Origin: Hydractinia symbiolongicarpus
Lineage: Eukaryota; Cnidaria; Hydrozoa; Anthoathecata; Hydractiniidae
Direction of reading: 5' to 3'
Length of the DNA stretch: 64,000 bases
Assembly (NCBI RefSeq): GCF_029227915.1
Contig: NC_079878.1
Location: 29,167,501 to 29,231,500, forward strand
Made by a program: the position numbers and the translations under genes. Below, piece after piece: positions 26,201 through 40,334 of the stretch. The notes under the pieces are model-generated. The model saw only the letters and a program-made list of their open reading frames with translations, had not been told where the DNA came from and made no database searches. Positions within the stretch are counted from its first letter, which is position 1; each line of letters opens with the position of its first letter.

Positions 26201-29200
26201 GAACGATTTTTTAAATTATCTTTTCACCACTAAAACGCACGAGACTTGTAGTTTTCAAAAATGTTTTCATTTTTGATGAGACGCGGAATAAAAGAAGTTT
26301 AATTGCCGGCAAAAGAATACCCGCGATTTTCCGTTAATCCCGGACTCGGCCCGTATAGTCAAAAGTTTACAAAGAAAATACGCAGGGAGTAAACTCATTT
26401 CCAGAACGATTTTTTAAATTATCTTTTCACCACTAAAACGCATGAGACTTGTAGTTTTCAAAAATGTTTTCATTTTTGATGAGACGCTGAATAAAAGATG
26501 TTTAATCGCCGGCAAACGAAAACCTGCGATTTCTCGTAAATCCCGGACTCGGCCCGTATAATCAAAAGTATACAAAGAAAGTACCCAGGGAGTAAACTCA
26601 ATTCCCGAACGATTTTTTCAATTATATTTTCACCACTAAAACGCATGAGACTTGTAGTTTTTAAAAATGTTTTAATTTTTGATGAGACTATGAATAAAAG
26701 AAGTTTAATCGCCGGCAAACGAAAACCCGCGAATTCCCGTAAATCCTGGCCTCGGCCGGTATAGTCAAAAGTATACAAAGAAAATACCCAGGGAGTAAAC
26801 ACATTTCCCGAACGATTTTTTAAATTATTTTTTCACCACTAAAACGCATGAGACTTGTAGTTTTCAAAAATGTTTTCATTTTTGATGAGACGCTGAATAT
26901 AAGAAGTTTAATCGCCGGCAAACAAAAACCCGCGATTTCCCGTAAATCCCGTGCTTGGCCCGTATAGTCGAGTACATACAAAGAAAGTACCCTGTGAGTA
27001 AACTCATTTCCAGAACGATTTTTTAAATTATCTTTTCACCACTAAAACGCATGAGACTTGTAGTTTTCAAAAATGTTTTCATTTTTGATAAGACGCTGAA
27101 TATAAGAAGTTTAATCGCCGGCAAACAAAAACCCGCGATTTCCCGTTAATCCCGGACTCAGCCCGTATAGTCAAAAGTATACAAAGAAAATACCCAGGGA
27201 GTAAACTCATTTCCAGAACGATTTTTTAAATTATTTTTTCACCACTAAAACGTCTGAGACTTGAAGTTTTCAAAAATGTTTTCATTTTTGATGAGACGCT
27301 AAATAAAAGAAGTTTAATCGCCGGCAAACGAAAACCCCCGATTTCCCGTAAATCCCGGACTCGGCCCGTATAGTCAAAAGTATACAAAGAAAGTACCCTG
27401 CGAGTAAACTCATTTCCAGAACGATTTTTTAAATTATCTTTCACCACTAAAACGCACGAGACTTGTAGTTTTCAAAAATGTTTTCATTTTTGATGAGACT
27501 CTGAATAAAAGAAGTTTAATCGCCGGCAAACGAAAACCCGCGATTTCCCGTTAATCCCGGACTCGGCCCGTATAGTCAAAAGTATACAAAGAAAATACGC
27601 AGGGAGTAAACTCATTTCCTGAACGATTTTTTAAATTATTTTTTCACCACTAAAACGTATGAGACTTGAAGTTTTCAAAAATGTTTTCATATTTGATGAG
27701 ACGCTGAATAAAAGAAGTTTAATCGCCGGCAAACGAAAACCCCCGATTTCCCGTAAATCCCGGACTCGGCCCGTATAATCAAAAGTATACAAAGAAAGTA
27801 CCATGCGAGTAAACTCATTTCCAGAACGATTTTTTAAATTATCTTTTCACCACTAAAACGCACGAGACTTGTAGTTTTCAAAAATGTTTTCATTTTTGAT
27901 GAGACGCGGAATAAAAGAAGTTTAATTGCCGGCAAACGAAAACCCGCGATTTCCCGTTAATCCCGGACTCGGCCCGTATAGTCAAAAGTTTACAAAGAAA
28001 ATACGCAGGGAGTAAACTCATTTCCAGAACGATTTTTTAAATTATCTTTTCACCACTAAAACGCATGAGACTTGTAGTTTTCAAAAATGTTTTCATTTTT
28101 GATGAGACGCTGAATAAAAGATGTTTAATCGCAGGCAAACGAAAACCCGCGATTTCTCGTAAATCCCGGACTCGGCCCGTATAATCAAAAGTATACAAAG
28201 AAAGTACCCAGGGAGTAAACTCAATTCCCGAACGATTTTTTCAATTATTTTTTCACCACTAAAACGCATGAGACTTGTAGTTTTCAGGAATGTTTTCATT
28301 TTGATGAGACGCTTAATGAAAGAAGTTTAATCGCCAGCAAACGAAAACCCGCGATTTCACGTAAATCCCAGGCTTTGCCCGTATAGTCGAATGTATACAA
28401 AGAAAGTACCCTGTGAGTAAACTCATTTCCCGAACGATTTTTTAAATTATTTTTTCACCACTAAAACGCATGAGACTTGTAGTTTTCAAAAATGTTTTCA
28501 TTTTTGATGAGACGCTGAATAAAAGAAGTTTAATCGCCGGCAAACAAAAACCCGCGATTTCCCGTAAATCCCGTGCTTGGCCCGTATAGTCGAGTACATA
28601 CAAAGAAAGTACCCTGTGAGTAAACTGATTTCCAGAACGATTTTTTAAATTATCTTTTCACTACTAAAACGCATGAGACTTGTAGTTTTCAAAAATGTTT
28701 CCATTCTTGATGAGACTCTGAATAAAAGAAGTTTAATCGCCGGCAAACGAAAACCCGCGAATTCCCGTAAATCCTGGACTCGGCCGGTATAGTCAAAAGT
28801 ATACAAAGAAAATACCCAGGGAGTAAACACATTTCCCGAACGATTTTTTAAATTATTTTTTCACCACTAAAACGCATGAGACTTGTAGTTTTCAAAAATG
28901 TTTTCATTTTTGATGAGACGCTGAATATAAAAAGTTTAATCGCCGGCAAACAAAAACCCGCGATTTCCCGTAAATCCCGTGCTTGGCCCGTATAGGCGAG
29001 TACATACAAAGAAAGTACCCTGTGAGTAAACTCATTTCCAGAACGATTTTTTAAATTATCTTTTCACCACTAAAACGCATGAGACTTGTAGTTTTCAAAA
29101 ATGTTTTCATTTTTGATGAGACGCGGAATAAAAGAAGTTTAATCGCCTGCAAACGAAAACCCGCAACTTCCCGTTAGTCCCGGACTCGGCCCGTATAGTC

Positions 29201-31200
29201 AAAAGTATACAAAGAAAGTACCCAGGGACTAAACTCATTTCCCGAACGATTTTTTAAATTATCTTTTCACCACTAAAACGCACGAGACTTGTAGTTTTCA
29301 AAAATGTTTTCATTTTTGATGAGACTCTGAATAAAAGAAGTTTAATCGCCGGCAAACGAAAACTCGCGAATTCCCGTAAATCCTGGACTCGGCCGGTATA
29401 GTCAAAAGTATACAAAGAAAATACCCAGGGAGTAAACACATTTCCCGAACGATTTTTTAAATTATTTTTTCACCACTAAAACGCATGAGACTTGTAGTTT
29501 TCAAAAATGTTTTCATTTTTGATGAGACGCTGAATATAAGAAGTTTAATCGCCGGCAAACAAAAACCCGCGATTTCCCGTAAATCCCGTGCTTGGCCCGT
29601 ATAGTCGAGTACATACAAAGAAAGTACCCTGTGAGTAAACTCATTTCCAGAACGATTTTTTAAATTATCTTTTCACCACTAAAACGCATGAGACTTGTAG
29701 TTTTCAAAAATGTTTTCATTTTTGATGAGACGCGGAATAAAAGAAGTTTAATCGCCGGCAAACGAAAACCCCCAACTTCCCGTAAGTCCCGGACTCGGCC
29801 CGTATAGTCAAAAGTATACAAAGAAAATACGCAGGGAGTAAACTCTTTTCCAGAACGACTTTTTAAATTCTCTTTTCACCACTAAAACGCATGAGACTTG
29901 TAGTTTTCAAAAATGTTTTCATTTTTGATGAGACGTTGAATAAAAGAAGTTTAATCGCCGGCAAACGAAAACCCCCGATTTCCCGTAAATCCCGGACTCG
30001 GCCCGTATAGTCAAAAGTATACAAAGAAAGTACCCTGCGAGTAAACTCATTTCCAGAACGATTTTTTAAATTATCTTTTCACCACTAAAACGCACGAGAC
30101 TTGTAGTTTTTAAAAATGTTTTCATTTTTGATGAGACGCGGAATAAAAGAAGTTTAATCGCCGGCAAACGAAAACCCGCGATTTCCCGTTAATCCCGGAC
30201 TCGGCCCGTATAGTCAAAAGTATACAAAGAAAATACGCAGGGAGTAAACTCATTTCCTGGACGATTTTTTAAATTATTTTTTCACCACTAAAACGTATGA
30301 GACTTGAAGTTTTCAAAAATGTTTTCATTCTTGATGTGACGCTGAATAAAAGAAGTGTAATCGCCGGCAAACGAAAACCTCCGATTTCCCGTAAATCCCG
30401 GACTCGGCCCGTATAATCAAAAGTATACAAAGAAAGTACCCTGCGAGTAAACTCATTTCCAGAACGATTTTTTAAATTATCTTTTCACCACTAAAACGCA
30501 CGAGACTTGTAGTTTTCAAAAATGTTTTCATTTTTGATGAGACGTTGAATAAAAGAAGTTTAATCGCCGGCAAACGAAAACCCCCGATTTCCCGTAAATC
30601 CCGGACGCGGCCCGTATAGTCAAAAGTATACAAAGAAAGTACCCTGCGAGTAAACTCATTTCCAGAACGATTTTTTAAATAATCTTTTCACCACTAAAAC
30701 GCACGAGACTTGTAGTTTTTAAAAATGTTTTCATTTTTGATGAGACGCGGAATAAAAGAAGTTTAATCGCCGGCAAACGAAAACCCGCGATTTCCCGTTA
30801 ATCCCGGACTCGGCCCGTATAGTCAAAAGTATACAAAGAAAGTACGCAGGGAGTAAACTCATTTCCTGAACGATTTTTTAAATTATTTTTTCACCACTAA
30901 AACGTATGAGACTTGAAGTTTTCAAAAATGTTTTCATTTTTGATGAGACGCGGATTAAAAGAAGTTTAATCGCCGGCAAACGAAAACCCGCGATTTCTCG
31001 TAAATCCCGGACTCGGCCCGTATAATCAAAAGTATACAAAGAAAGTACCCAGGGAGTAAACTCAATTCCCGAACGATTTTTTAAATTATTTTTTCACCAC
31101 TAAAACGCATGAGACTTGTATTTTTCAGGAATGTTTTCATTTTGATGAGACGCTTAATGAAAGAAGTTTAATCGCCGGCAAACGAAAACCCGCGAATTCC
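23281..31200 (-). repeat. HOR block E: loose family of 8-, 14- and 16-monomer units
   Basis: A subtype with TTCTCGTAAATCCCGGAC and GTATAATCAAAAG occurs at 23,287, 26,531, 28,154 and 30,995. The intervals of 3,244, 1,623 and 2,841 bp are close to 16, 8 and 14 monomers, with a few lost bases. Monomers marked AACGTATGAGACTTGAAG, GAAAACCCCCGATTTCC, and AACGCACGAGACTTG recur in similar order between these anchors. EcoRI monomers lie at 24,904, 26,731, 28,759, 29,368 and 31,194. The units vary more than elsewhere, so this looks like an older or more reshuffled HOR. Confidence 0.65.
25381..25786 (-). repeat. Fresh single-monomer tandem duplication
   Basis: The monomer beginning CATTTCCTGAACG at 25,381 is repeated from 25,584, exactly 203 bp later, with the same rare marks. 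These are AAATTTTTTTTTCACC, AACGTATGAGACTTGAAG, GACGCTAAATAAAAG and GACTCAGCCCG. Two adjacent identical monomers in a region where neighbours normally differ indicate a recent one-unit duplication by slippage or unequal exchange. Confidence 0.8.
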
Positions 31201-32330
31201 CGTAAATCCTGGACTCGGCCGGTATAGTCAAAAGTATACAAAGAAAATACCCAGGGAGTAAACACATTTCCCGAACGATTTTTTAAATTATTTTTTCACC
31301 ACTAAAACGCATGAGACTTGTAGTTTTCAGGAATGTTTTCATTTTTGATGAGACGCTTAATGAAAGAAGTTTAATCGCCGGCAAACGAAAACCCGCGATT
31401 TCCCGTAAATTCCGTGCTTGGCCCGTATAGTCGAGTATATACAAAGAAAGTACCCTGTGGGTAAACTCATTTCCAGAACGATTTTTTAAATTATCTTTTC
31501 ACCACTAAAACGCACGAGACTTGTAGTTTTCAAAAATGTTTTCATTTTTGATGAGACGCGGAATAAAAGAAGTTTAATCGCCGGCAAACGAAAACCCGCG
31601 ATTTCCCGTAAATGCCGGACTCGGCCGGTATAGTCGAATGTATACAAAGAAAGTACCCTGTGAGTAAACTCATTTCCCGAACGATTTTTTAAATTATTGT
31701 TTCACCACTAAATCGCATGAGACTTGTAGTTTTCAAAAATGTTTTCATTTTTGATGAGACGCTGAATATAAGAAGTTTAATCGCCGGCAAACAAAAACCC
31801 GCGATTTCCCGTAAATCCCGTGCTTGGCCCGTATAGTCGAGTACATACAAAGAAAGTACCCTGTGAGTAAACTCATTTCCAGAACGATTTTTTAAATTAT
31901 CTTTTCACCAATAAAACGCATGAGACTTGTAGTTTTCAAAAATGTTTTCATTTTTGATGAGACGCGGAATAAAAGAAGTTTAATCGCCGGCAAACGAAAA
32001 CCCGCAACTTCCCGTAAATCCTGGACTCGGCCCGTATAGTCAAAAGTATACAAAGAAAGTACCCAGGGAGTAAACTCATTTCCCGAACGATTTTTTAAAT
32101 TATTTTTTCACCACTAAAACGCATGAGACTTGTAGTTTTCAGGAATGTTTTCATTTTTGATGAGACGCCCAATGAAAGAAGTTTAATCGCCGGCAAACGA
32201 AAACCCGCGATTTCCCGTAAATCCCGAGCTTGGCCCGTATAGTCGAATGTATACAAAGAAAGTACCCTGTGGGTAAACTCATTTCCCGAACGATTTTTTA
32301 AATTATTTTTTCACCACTAAAACGCATGAG
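31201..32330 (-). repeat. Transition monomers: last EcoRI type, first far-arm types
   Basis: This stretch follows the last EcoRI monomer (31,194) and introduces marks typical of the far half of the right arm. These are AAATCGCATGAG in place of AAACGCATGAG near 31,712, CCCGAGCTTGG near 32,222, and CCCGCAACTTCCC near 32,000. It is continuous satellite with no other content. Confidence 0.7.
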
Positions 32331-32339
32331 ACTTGTAGT

Positions 32340-35180
32340 TTTCAAAAATGTTTTCATTTTTGATGAGACGCTGAATATAAGAAGTTTAATCGCCTGCAAA
32401 CAAAAACCCACGATTTCCCGTTAATCCCGGACTCGGCCCGTATAGTCAAAAGTATACAAAGAAAATACGCAGGGAGTAAACTCATTCCAGAACGATTTTT
32501 TAAATTATCTTTTCACCACTAAAACGCATGAGACTTGTAGTTTTCAGGAATGTTTTCATTTTTGATGAGACGCCTAATAAAAGAAGTTTAATCGCCGGCA
32601 AACGAAAACCCGCGATTTCCCGTAAATCCCGAGCTTGGCCCGTATAGTCGAATGTATACAAAGAAAGTACCCTGTGAGTAAACTCATTTCCCGAACGATT
32701 TTTTAAATTATTTTTTCACCACTAAAACGCATGAGACTTGTAGTTTTCAAAAATGTTTTCATTTTTGATGAGACGCTGAATATAAGAAGTTTAATCGCCG
32801 GCAAACAAAAACCCACGATTTCCCGTTAATCCCGGACTCGGCCCGTATAGTCAAAAGTATACAAAGAAAATACGCACGGAGTAAACTCATTCCAGAACGA
32901 TTTTTTAAATTATCTTTTCACCACTAAAACGCATGAGACTTGTAGTTTTCAAAAATGTTTTCATTTTTGATGAGACGCTGAATAAAAGATGTTTAATCGC
33001 CGGCAAACGAAAACCCGCAATTTCCCGTAAATCCCGGACTCGGCCCGTATAGTCAAAAGTATACAAAGAAAGTACCCAGGGAGTAAACTCATTTCCAGAA
33101 CGATTTTTTGAATTATCTTTTCACCACTAAAACGCATGAGACTTGTAGTTTTCAAAAATGTTTTCATTTTGGATGAGACGCTGAATAAAAGATGTTTAAT
33201 CGCCGGCAAACGAAAACCCGCGTTTTCCCGTAAATCCCGGACTCGGCCCGTATAGTCAAAAGTATACAAAGAAAGTGCCCATGGAGTAAACTCATTTCAC
33301 GAACGATTTTTTAAATTATTTTTTCACCACTAAAACGCATGAGACTTGTAGTTTTCAGGAATGTTTTCACTTTTGATGAGACGCTTAATGAAAGAAGTTT
33401 AATCGCCGGCAAACGAAAACCCGCGATTTCCCGTAAATCCCGGGCTTGGCCCGTATAGTCGAATGTATACAAAGAAAGTACCCTGTGAGTAAACTCATTT
33501 CCCGAACGATTTTTTAAATTATTTTTTCACCACTAAAACGCATGAGACTTGTAGTTTTCAAAAATGTTTTCATTTTTGATGAGACGCTGAATATAAGAAG
33601 TTTAATCGCCGGCAAACAAAAACCCGCGATTTCCCGTAAATCCCGTGCTTGGCCCGTATAGTCGAGTACATACAAAGAAAGTACCCTGTGAGTAAACTCA
33701 TTTCCAGAACGATTTTTTAAATTATCTTTTCACCACTAAAACGCATGAGACTTGTAGTTTTCAAAAATGTTTTCATTTTTGATGAGACGCTGAATATAAG
33801 AAGTTTAATCGCCTGCAAACAAAACCCCACGATTTCCCGTTAATCCCGGACTCGGCCCGTATAGTCAAAAGTATACAAAGAAAATACGCAGGGAGTAAAC
33901 TCATTCCAGAACGATTTTTTAAATTATCTTTTCACCACTAAAACGCATGAGACTTGTAGTTTTCAGGAATGTTTTCATTTTTGATGAGACGCCTAATGAA
34001 AGAAGTTTAATCGCCGGCAAACGAAAACCCGCGATTTCCCGTAAATCCCGAGCTTGGCCCGTATAGTCGAATGTATACAAAGAAAGTACCCTGTGAGTAA
34101 ACTCATTTCCCGAACGATTTTTTAAATTATTTTTTCACCACTAAAACGCATGAGACTTGTAGTTTTCAAAAATGTTTTCATTTTTGATGAGACGCTGAAT
34201 ATAAGAAGTTTAATCGCCGGCAAACAAAAACCCACGATTTCCCGTTAATCCCGGACTCGGCCCGTATAGTCAAAAGTATACAAAGAAAATACGCACGGAG
34301 TAAACTCATTCCAGAACGATTTTTTAAATTATCTTTTCACCACTAAAACGCATGAGACTTGTAGTTTTCAAAAATGTTTTCATTTTTGATGAGACGCTGA
34401 ATAAAAGATGTTTAATCGCCGGCAAACGAAAACCCGCAATTTCCCGTAAATCCCGGACTCGGCCCGTATAGTCAAAAGTATACAAAGAAAGTACCCAGGG
34501 AGTAAACTCATTTCCAGAACGATTTTTTGAATTATCTTTTCACCACTAAAACGCATGAGACTTGTAGTTTTCAAAAATGTTTTCATTTTGGATGAGACGC
34601 TGAATAAAAGATGTTTAATCGCCGGCAAACGAAAACCCGCGTTTTCCCGTAAATCCCGGACTCGGCCCGTATAGTCAAAAGTATACAAAGAAAGTGCCCA
34701 TGGAGTAAACTCATTTCACGAACGATTTTTTAAATTATTTTTTCACCACTAAAACGCATGAGACTTGTAGTTTTCAGGAATGTTTTCACTTTTGATGAGA
34801 CGCTTAATGAAAGAAGTTTAATCGCCGGCAAACGAAAACCCGCGATTTCCCGTAAATCCCGGGCTTGGCCCGTATAGTCGAATGTATACAAAGAAAGTAC
34901 CCTGTGAGTAAACTCATTTCCCGAACGATTTTTTAAATTATTTTTTCACCACTAAAACGCATGAGACTTGTAGTTTTCAAAAATGTTTTCATTTTTGATG
35001 AGACGCTGAATATAAGAAGTTTAATCGCCGGCAAACAAAAACCCGCGATTTCCCGTAAATCCCGTGCTTGGCCCGTATAGTCGAGTACATACAAAGAAAG
35101 TACCCTGTGAGTAAACTCATTTCCAGAACGATTTTTTAAATTATCTTTTCACCACTAAAACGCATGAGACTTGTAGTTTT
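32340..35180 (-). repeat. HOR block F: 1,419-bp heptamer, two copies
   Basis: CGCCTGCAAAC occurs at 32,391 and 33,810, and the CCATGG-containing monomer at 33,279 and 34,698; both intervals are 1,419 bp. That is seven monomers minus 2 bp, explained by the short form ACTCATTCCAG that lacks one T in each of two monomers. In each copy one monomer has TTTTTTGAATTATC in place of TTTTTTAAATTATC, which removes the usual stop and joins two monomers into a spurious 102-codon frame. The same run of monomers reappears at about 51.6-53.2 kb. Confidence 0.85.
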
Positions 35181-38100
35181 CAAAAATGTTTTCATTTTTG
35201 ATGAGACGCTTAATGAAAGAAGTTTAATCGCCGGCAAACGAAAACCCGCGATTTCCCGTAAATCCCAGGCTTGGCCCGTACAGTCGAATGTATACAAAGA
35301 AAGTACCCTGTGAGTAAACTCATTTCCCGAACGATTTTTTAAATTATTTTTTCACCACTAAAACGCATGAGACTTGAAGTTTTCAAAAATGTTTTCATTT
35401 TTGATGAGACGCAGAATAAAAGAAGTTTAATCGCCGGGAAACGAAAACCCGCAACTTCCCGTAAGTCCCGGACTCGGCCCGTATAGTCAAATGTATACAA
35501 AGAAAGTACCCAGGGAGTAAACTCATTTCCCGAACGATTTTTTAAATTATTTTTTCACCACTAAAACGCATGAGACTTGTAGTTTTCAGGAATGTTTTCA
35601 TTTTTGATAAGACGCTTAATGAAAGAAGTTTAATCGCCGGCAAACGAAAACCCGCGATTTCCCGTAAATGCCGTGCTTGGCCCGTATAGTCGAGTATATA
35701 CAAAGAAAGTACCCTGTGAGTAAACTCATTTCCAGAACGATTTTTTAAATTATCTTTTCACCACTAAAACGCACGAGACTTGTAGTTTTCAAAAATGTTT
35801 TCATTTTTGATGAGACGCGGAATAAAAGAAGTTTAATCGCTGGCAAACGAAAACCCGCGATTTCCCGTTAATCCCGGACTCGGCCCGTATAGTCAAAAGT
35901 ATACAAAGAAAATACGCAGGGAGTAAACTCAATTCCAGAACGATTTTTTAAATTATCTTTTCACCACTAAAACGCATGAGACTTGTAGTTTTCAAAAATG
36001 TTTTCATTTTTGATGAGACGCTGAATATAAGATGTTTAATCGCCGGCAAACGAAAACCCGCGATTTCCCGTAAATGCCATGCTTGGCCCGTATAGTCGAG
36101 TATATACAAAGAAAGTACCCTGTGAGTAAACTCATTTCCAGAACGATTTTTTAAATTATCTTTTCACCACTAAAACGCATGAGACTTGTAGTTTTCAAAA
36201 ATGTTTTCATTTTTGATGAGACGCGGAATAAAAGAAGTTAATCGCCGGCAAACGAAAACCCGCGATTTCCCGTTAATCCCGGACTCGGCCCGTATAGTCA
36301 AAAGTATACAAAGAAAATACGCAGGGAGTAAACTCATTTCCAGAACGATTTTTTAAATTATTTTTTCACCACTAAAACGCATGAGACTTGTAGTTTTCAG
36401 GAATGTTTTCATTTTTGATAAGACGCTTAATGAAAGAAGTTTAATCGCCGGCAAACGAAAACCCGCGATTTCCCGTAAATGCCGTGCTTGGCCCGTATAG
36501 TCGAGTATATACAAAGAAAGTACCCTGTGAGTAAACTCATTTCCAGAACGATTTTTTAAATTATCTTTTCACCACTAAAACGCACGAGACTTGTAGTTTT
36601 CAAAAATGTTTTCATTTTTGATGAGACGCGGAATAAAAGAAGTTTAATCGCTGGCAAACGAAAACCCGCGATTTCCCGTTAATCCCGGACTCGGCCCGTA
36701 TAGTCAAAAGTATACAAAGAAAATACGCAGGGAGTAAACTCAATTCCAGAACGATTTTTTAAATTATCTTTTCACCACTAAAACGCATGAGACTTGTAGT
36801 TTTCAAAAATGTTTTCATTTTTGATGAGACGCTGAATATAAGATGTTTAATCGCCGGCAAACGAAAACCCGCGATTTCCCGTAAATGCCATGCTTGGCCC
36901 GTATAGTCGAGTATATACAAAGAAAGTACCCTGTGAGTAAACTCATTTCCAGAACGATTTTTTAAATTATCTTTTCACCACTAAAACGCATGAGACTTGT
37001 AGTTTTCAAAAATGTTTTCATTTTTGATGAGACGCGGAATAAAAGAAGTTAATCGCCGGCAAACGAAAACCCGCGATTTCCCGTTAATCCCGGACTCGGC
37101 CCGTATAGTCAAAAGTATACAAAGAAAATACGCAGGGAGTAAACTCATTTCCAGAACGATTTTTTAAATTATCTTTTCACCACTAAAACGCATGAGACTT
37201 GTAGTTTTCAAAAATGTTTTCATTTTTGATGAGACGCTGAATAAAAGATGTTTAATCGCCGGCAAACCAAAACCCGCGATTTCCCGTAAATGCCGGACTC
37301 GGCCGGTATAGTCAAAAGTGTACAAAGAAAGTACCCAGGGAGTAAACTCATTTCCCGAACGATTTTTTAAATTATTTTTTCACCACTAAAACGCATGAGA
37401 CTTGTAGTTTTCAGGAATGTTTTCATTTTTGATGAGACGCTTAATGAAAGAAGTTTAATCGCCGGCAAACGAAAACCCGCGATTTCCCGTAAATCCCGGA
37501 CTTGGCCCGTATAGTCGAATGTATACAAAAAAAGTACCCTGTGAGTAAACTCATTTCCCGAACGATTTTTTAAATTATTGTTTCACCACTAAATCGCATG
37601 AGACTTGTAGTTTTCAGGAATGTTTTCATTTTTGATAAGACGCTTAATGAAAGAAGTTTAATCGCCGGCAAACGAAAACCCGCGATTTCCCGTAAATCCC
37701 AGGCTTGGCCCGTATAGTCGAGTATATACAAAGAAAGTACCCTGTGAGTAAACTCATTTCCAGAACGATTTTTTAAATTATCTTTTCACCACTAAAACGC
37801 ATGAGACTTGTAGTTTTCAAAAATGTTTTCATTTTTGATGAGACGCTTAATGAAAGAAGTTTAATCGCCGGCAAACGAAAACCCGCGATTTCCCGTAAAT
37901 CCCAGGCTTGGCCCGTACAGTCGAATGTATACAAAGAAAGTACCCTGTGAGTAAACTCATTTCCCGAACGATTTTTTAAATTATTTTTTCACCACTAAAA
38001 CGCATGAGACTTGAAGTTTTCAAAAATGTTTTCATTTTTGATGAGACGCAGAATAAAAGAAGTTTAATCGCCGGGAAACGAAAACCCGCAACTTCCCGTA

Positions 38101-40334
38101 AGTCCCGGACTCGGCCCGTATAGTCAAATGTATACAAAGAAAGTACCCAGGGAGTAAACTCATTTCCCGAACGATTTTTTAAATTATTTTTTCACCACTA
38201 AAACGCATGAGACTTGTAGTTTTCAGGAATGTTTTCATTTTTGATAAGACGCTTAATGAAAGAAGTTTAATCGCCGGCAAACGAAAACCCGCGATTTCCC
38301 GTAAATGCCGTGCTTGGCCCGTATAGTCGAGTATATACAAAGAAAGTACCCTGTGAGTAAACTCATTTCCAGAACGATTTTTTAAATTATCTTTTCACCA
38401 CTAAAACGCACGAGACTTGTAGTTTTCAAAAATGTTTTCATTTTTGATGAGACGCGGAATAAAAGAAGTTTAATCGCTGGCAAACGAAAACCCGCGATTT
38501 CCCGTTAATCCCGGACTCGGCCCGTATAGTCAAAAGTATACAAAGAAAATACGCAGGGAGTAAACTCAATTCCAGAACGATTTTTTAAATTATCTTTTCA
38601 CCACTAAAACGCATGAGACTTGTAGTTTTCAAAAATGTTTTCATTTTTGATGAGACGCTGAATATAAGATGTTTAATCGCCGGCAAACGAAAACCCGCGA
38701 TTTCCCGTAAATGCCATGCTTGGCCCGTATAGTCGAGTATATACAAAGAAAGTACCCTGTGAGTAAACTCATTTCCAGAACGATTTTTTAAATTATCTTT
38801 TCACCACTAAAACGCATGAGACTTGTAGTTTTCAAAAATGTTTTCATTTTTGATGAGACGCGGAATAAAAGAAGTTAATCGCCGGCAAACGAAAACCCGC
38901 GATTTCCCGTTAATCCCGGACTCGGCCCGTATAGTCAAAAGTATACAAAGAAAATACGCAGGGAGTAAACTCATTTCCAGAACGATTTTTTAAATTATTT
39001 TTTCACCACTAAAACGCATGAGACTTGTAGTTTTCAGGAATGTTTTCATTTTTGATAAGACGCTTAATGAAAGAAGTTTAATCGCCGGCAAACGAAAACC
39101 CGCGATTTCCCGTAAATGCCGTGCTTGGCCCGTATAGTCGAGTATATACAAAGAAAGTACCCTGTGAGTAAACTCATTTCCAGAACGATTTTTTAAATTA
39201 TCTTTTCACCACTAAAACGCACGAGACTTGTAGTTTTCAAAAATGTTTTCATTTTTGATGAGACGCGGAATAAAAGAAGTTTAATCGCTGGCAAACGAAA
39301 ACCCGCGATTTCCCGTTAATCCCGGACTCGGCCCGTATAGTCAAAAGTATACAAAGAAAATACGCAGGGAGTAAACTCAATTCCAGAACGATTTTTTAAA
39401 TTATCTTTTCACCACTAAAACGCATGAGACTTGTAGTTTTCAAAAATGTTTTCATTTTTGATGAGACGCTGAATATAAGATGTTTAATCGCCGGCAAACG
39501 AAAACCCGCGATTTCCCGTAAATGCCATGCTTGGCCCGTATAGTCGAGTATATACAAAGAAAGTACCCTGTGAGTAAACTCATTTCCAGAACGATTTTTT
39601 AAATTATCTTTTCACCACTAAAACGCATGAGACTTGTAGTTTTCAAAAATGTTTTCATTTTTGATGAGACGCGGAATAAAAGAAGTTAATCGCCGGCAAA
39701 CGAAAACCCGCGATTTCCCGTTAATCCCGGACTCGGCCCGTATAGTCAAAAGTATACAAAGAAAATACGCAGGGAGTAAACTCATTTCCAGAACGATTTT
39801 TTAAATTATCTTTTCACCACTAAAACGCATGAGACTTGTAGTTTTCAAAAATGTTTTCATTTTTGATGAGACGCTGAATAAAAGATGTTTAATCGCCGGC
39901 AAACCAAAACCCGCGATTTCCCGTAAATGCCGGACTCGGCCGGTATAGTCAAAAGTGTACAAAGAAAGTACCCAGGGAGTAAACTCATTTCCCGAACGAT
40001 TTTTTAAATTATTTTTTCACCACTAAAACGCATGAGACTTGTAGTTTTCAGGAATGTTTTCATTTTTGATGAGACGCTTAATGAAAGAAGTTTAATCGCC
40101 GGCAAACGAAAACCCGCGATTTCCCGTAAATCCCGGACTTGGCCCGTATAGTCGAATGTATACAAAAAAAGTACCCTGTGAGTAAACTCATTTCCCGAAC
40201 GATTTTTTAAATTATTGTTTCACCACTAAATCGCATGAGACTTGTAGTTTTCAGGAATGTTTTCATTTTTGATAAGACGCTTAATGAAAGAAGTTTAATC
40301 GCCGGCAAACGAAAACCCGCGATTTCCCGTAAAT
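35060..40334 (-). repeat. HOR block G: 2,637-bp 13-mer, two copies
   Basis: GCAGAATAAA is at 35,411 and 38,048, and the rare GTACAGTCG variant has its CAG at 35,281 and 37,918. Both intervals are 2,637 bp, thirteen monomers minus 2 bp. The copies part near 37,697 and 40,334, where one has AAATCCCAGGC and the other AAATGCCGTGC. Each copy contains two tetramer repeats of 811 bp (GATAAGACGC at 35,606 and 36,417; 38,243 and 39,054). Each tetramer carries a one-base deletion, GAAGTTAATCGCC for GAAGTTTAATCGCC, which accounts for the missing bases. This is a nested, two-level repeat. Confidence 0.85.

Noticed and set aside
32961-33269. 102-codon frames at 32,961, 34,380 and 52,437 (and 106-110 codons at 21,590 and 26,470) as real proteins
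   Set aside because: The frames at 32,961, 34,380 and 52,437 arise when the usual stop is lost by one substitution (TTTTTTGAATTATC for TTTTTTAAATTATC) so that two monomers are read through. The three copies are similar because the HOR itself is duplicated. They start with TTG in a pure satellite context.
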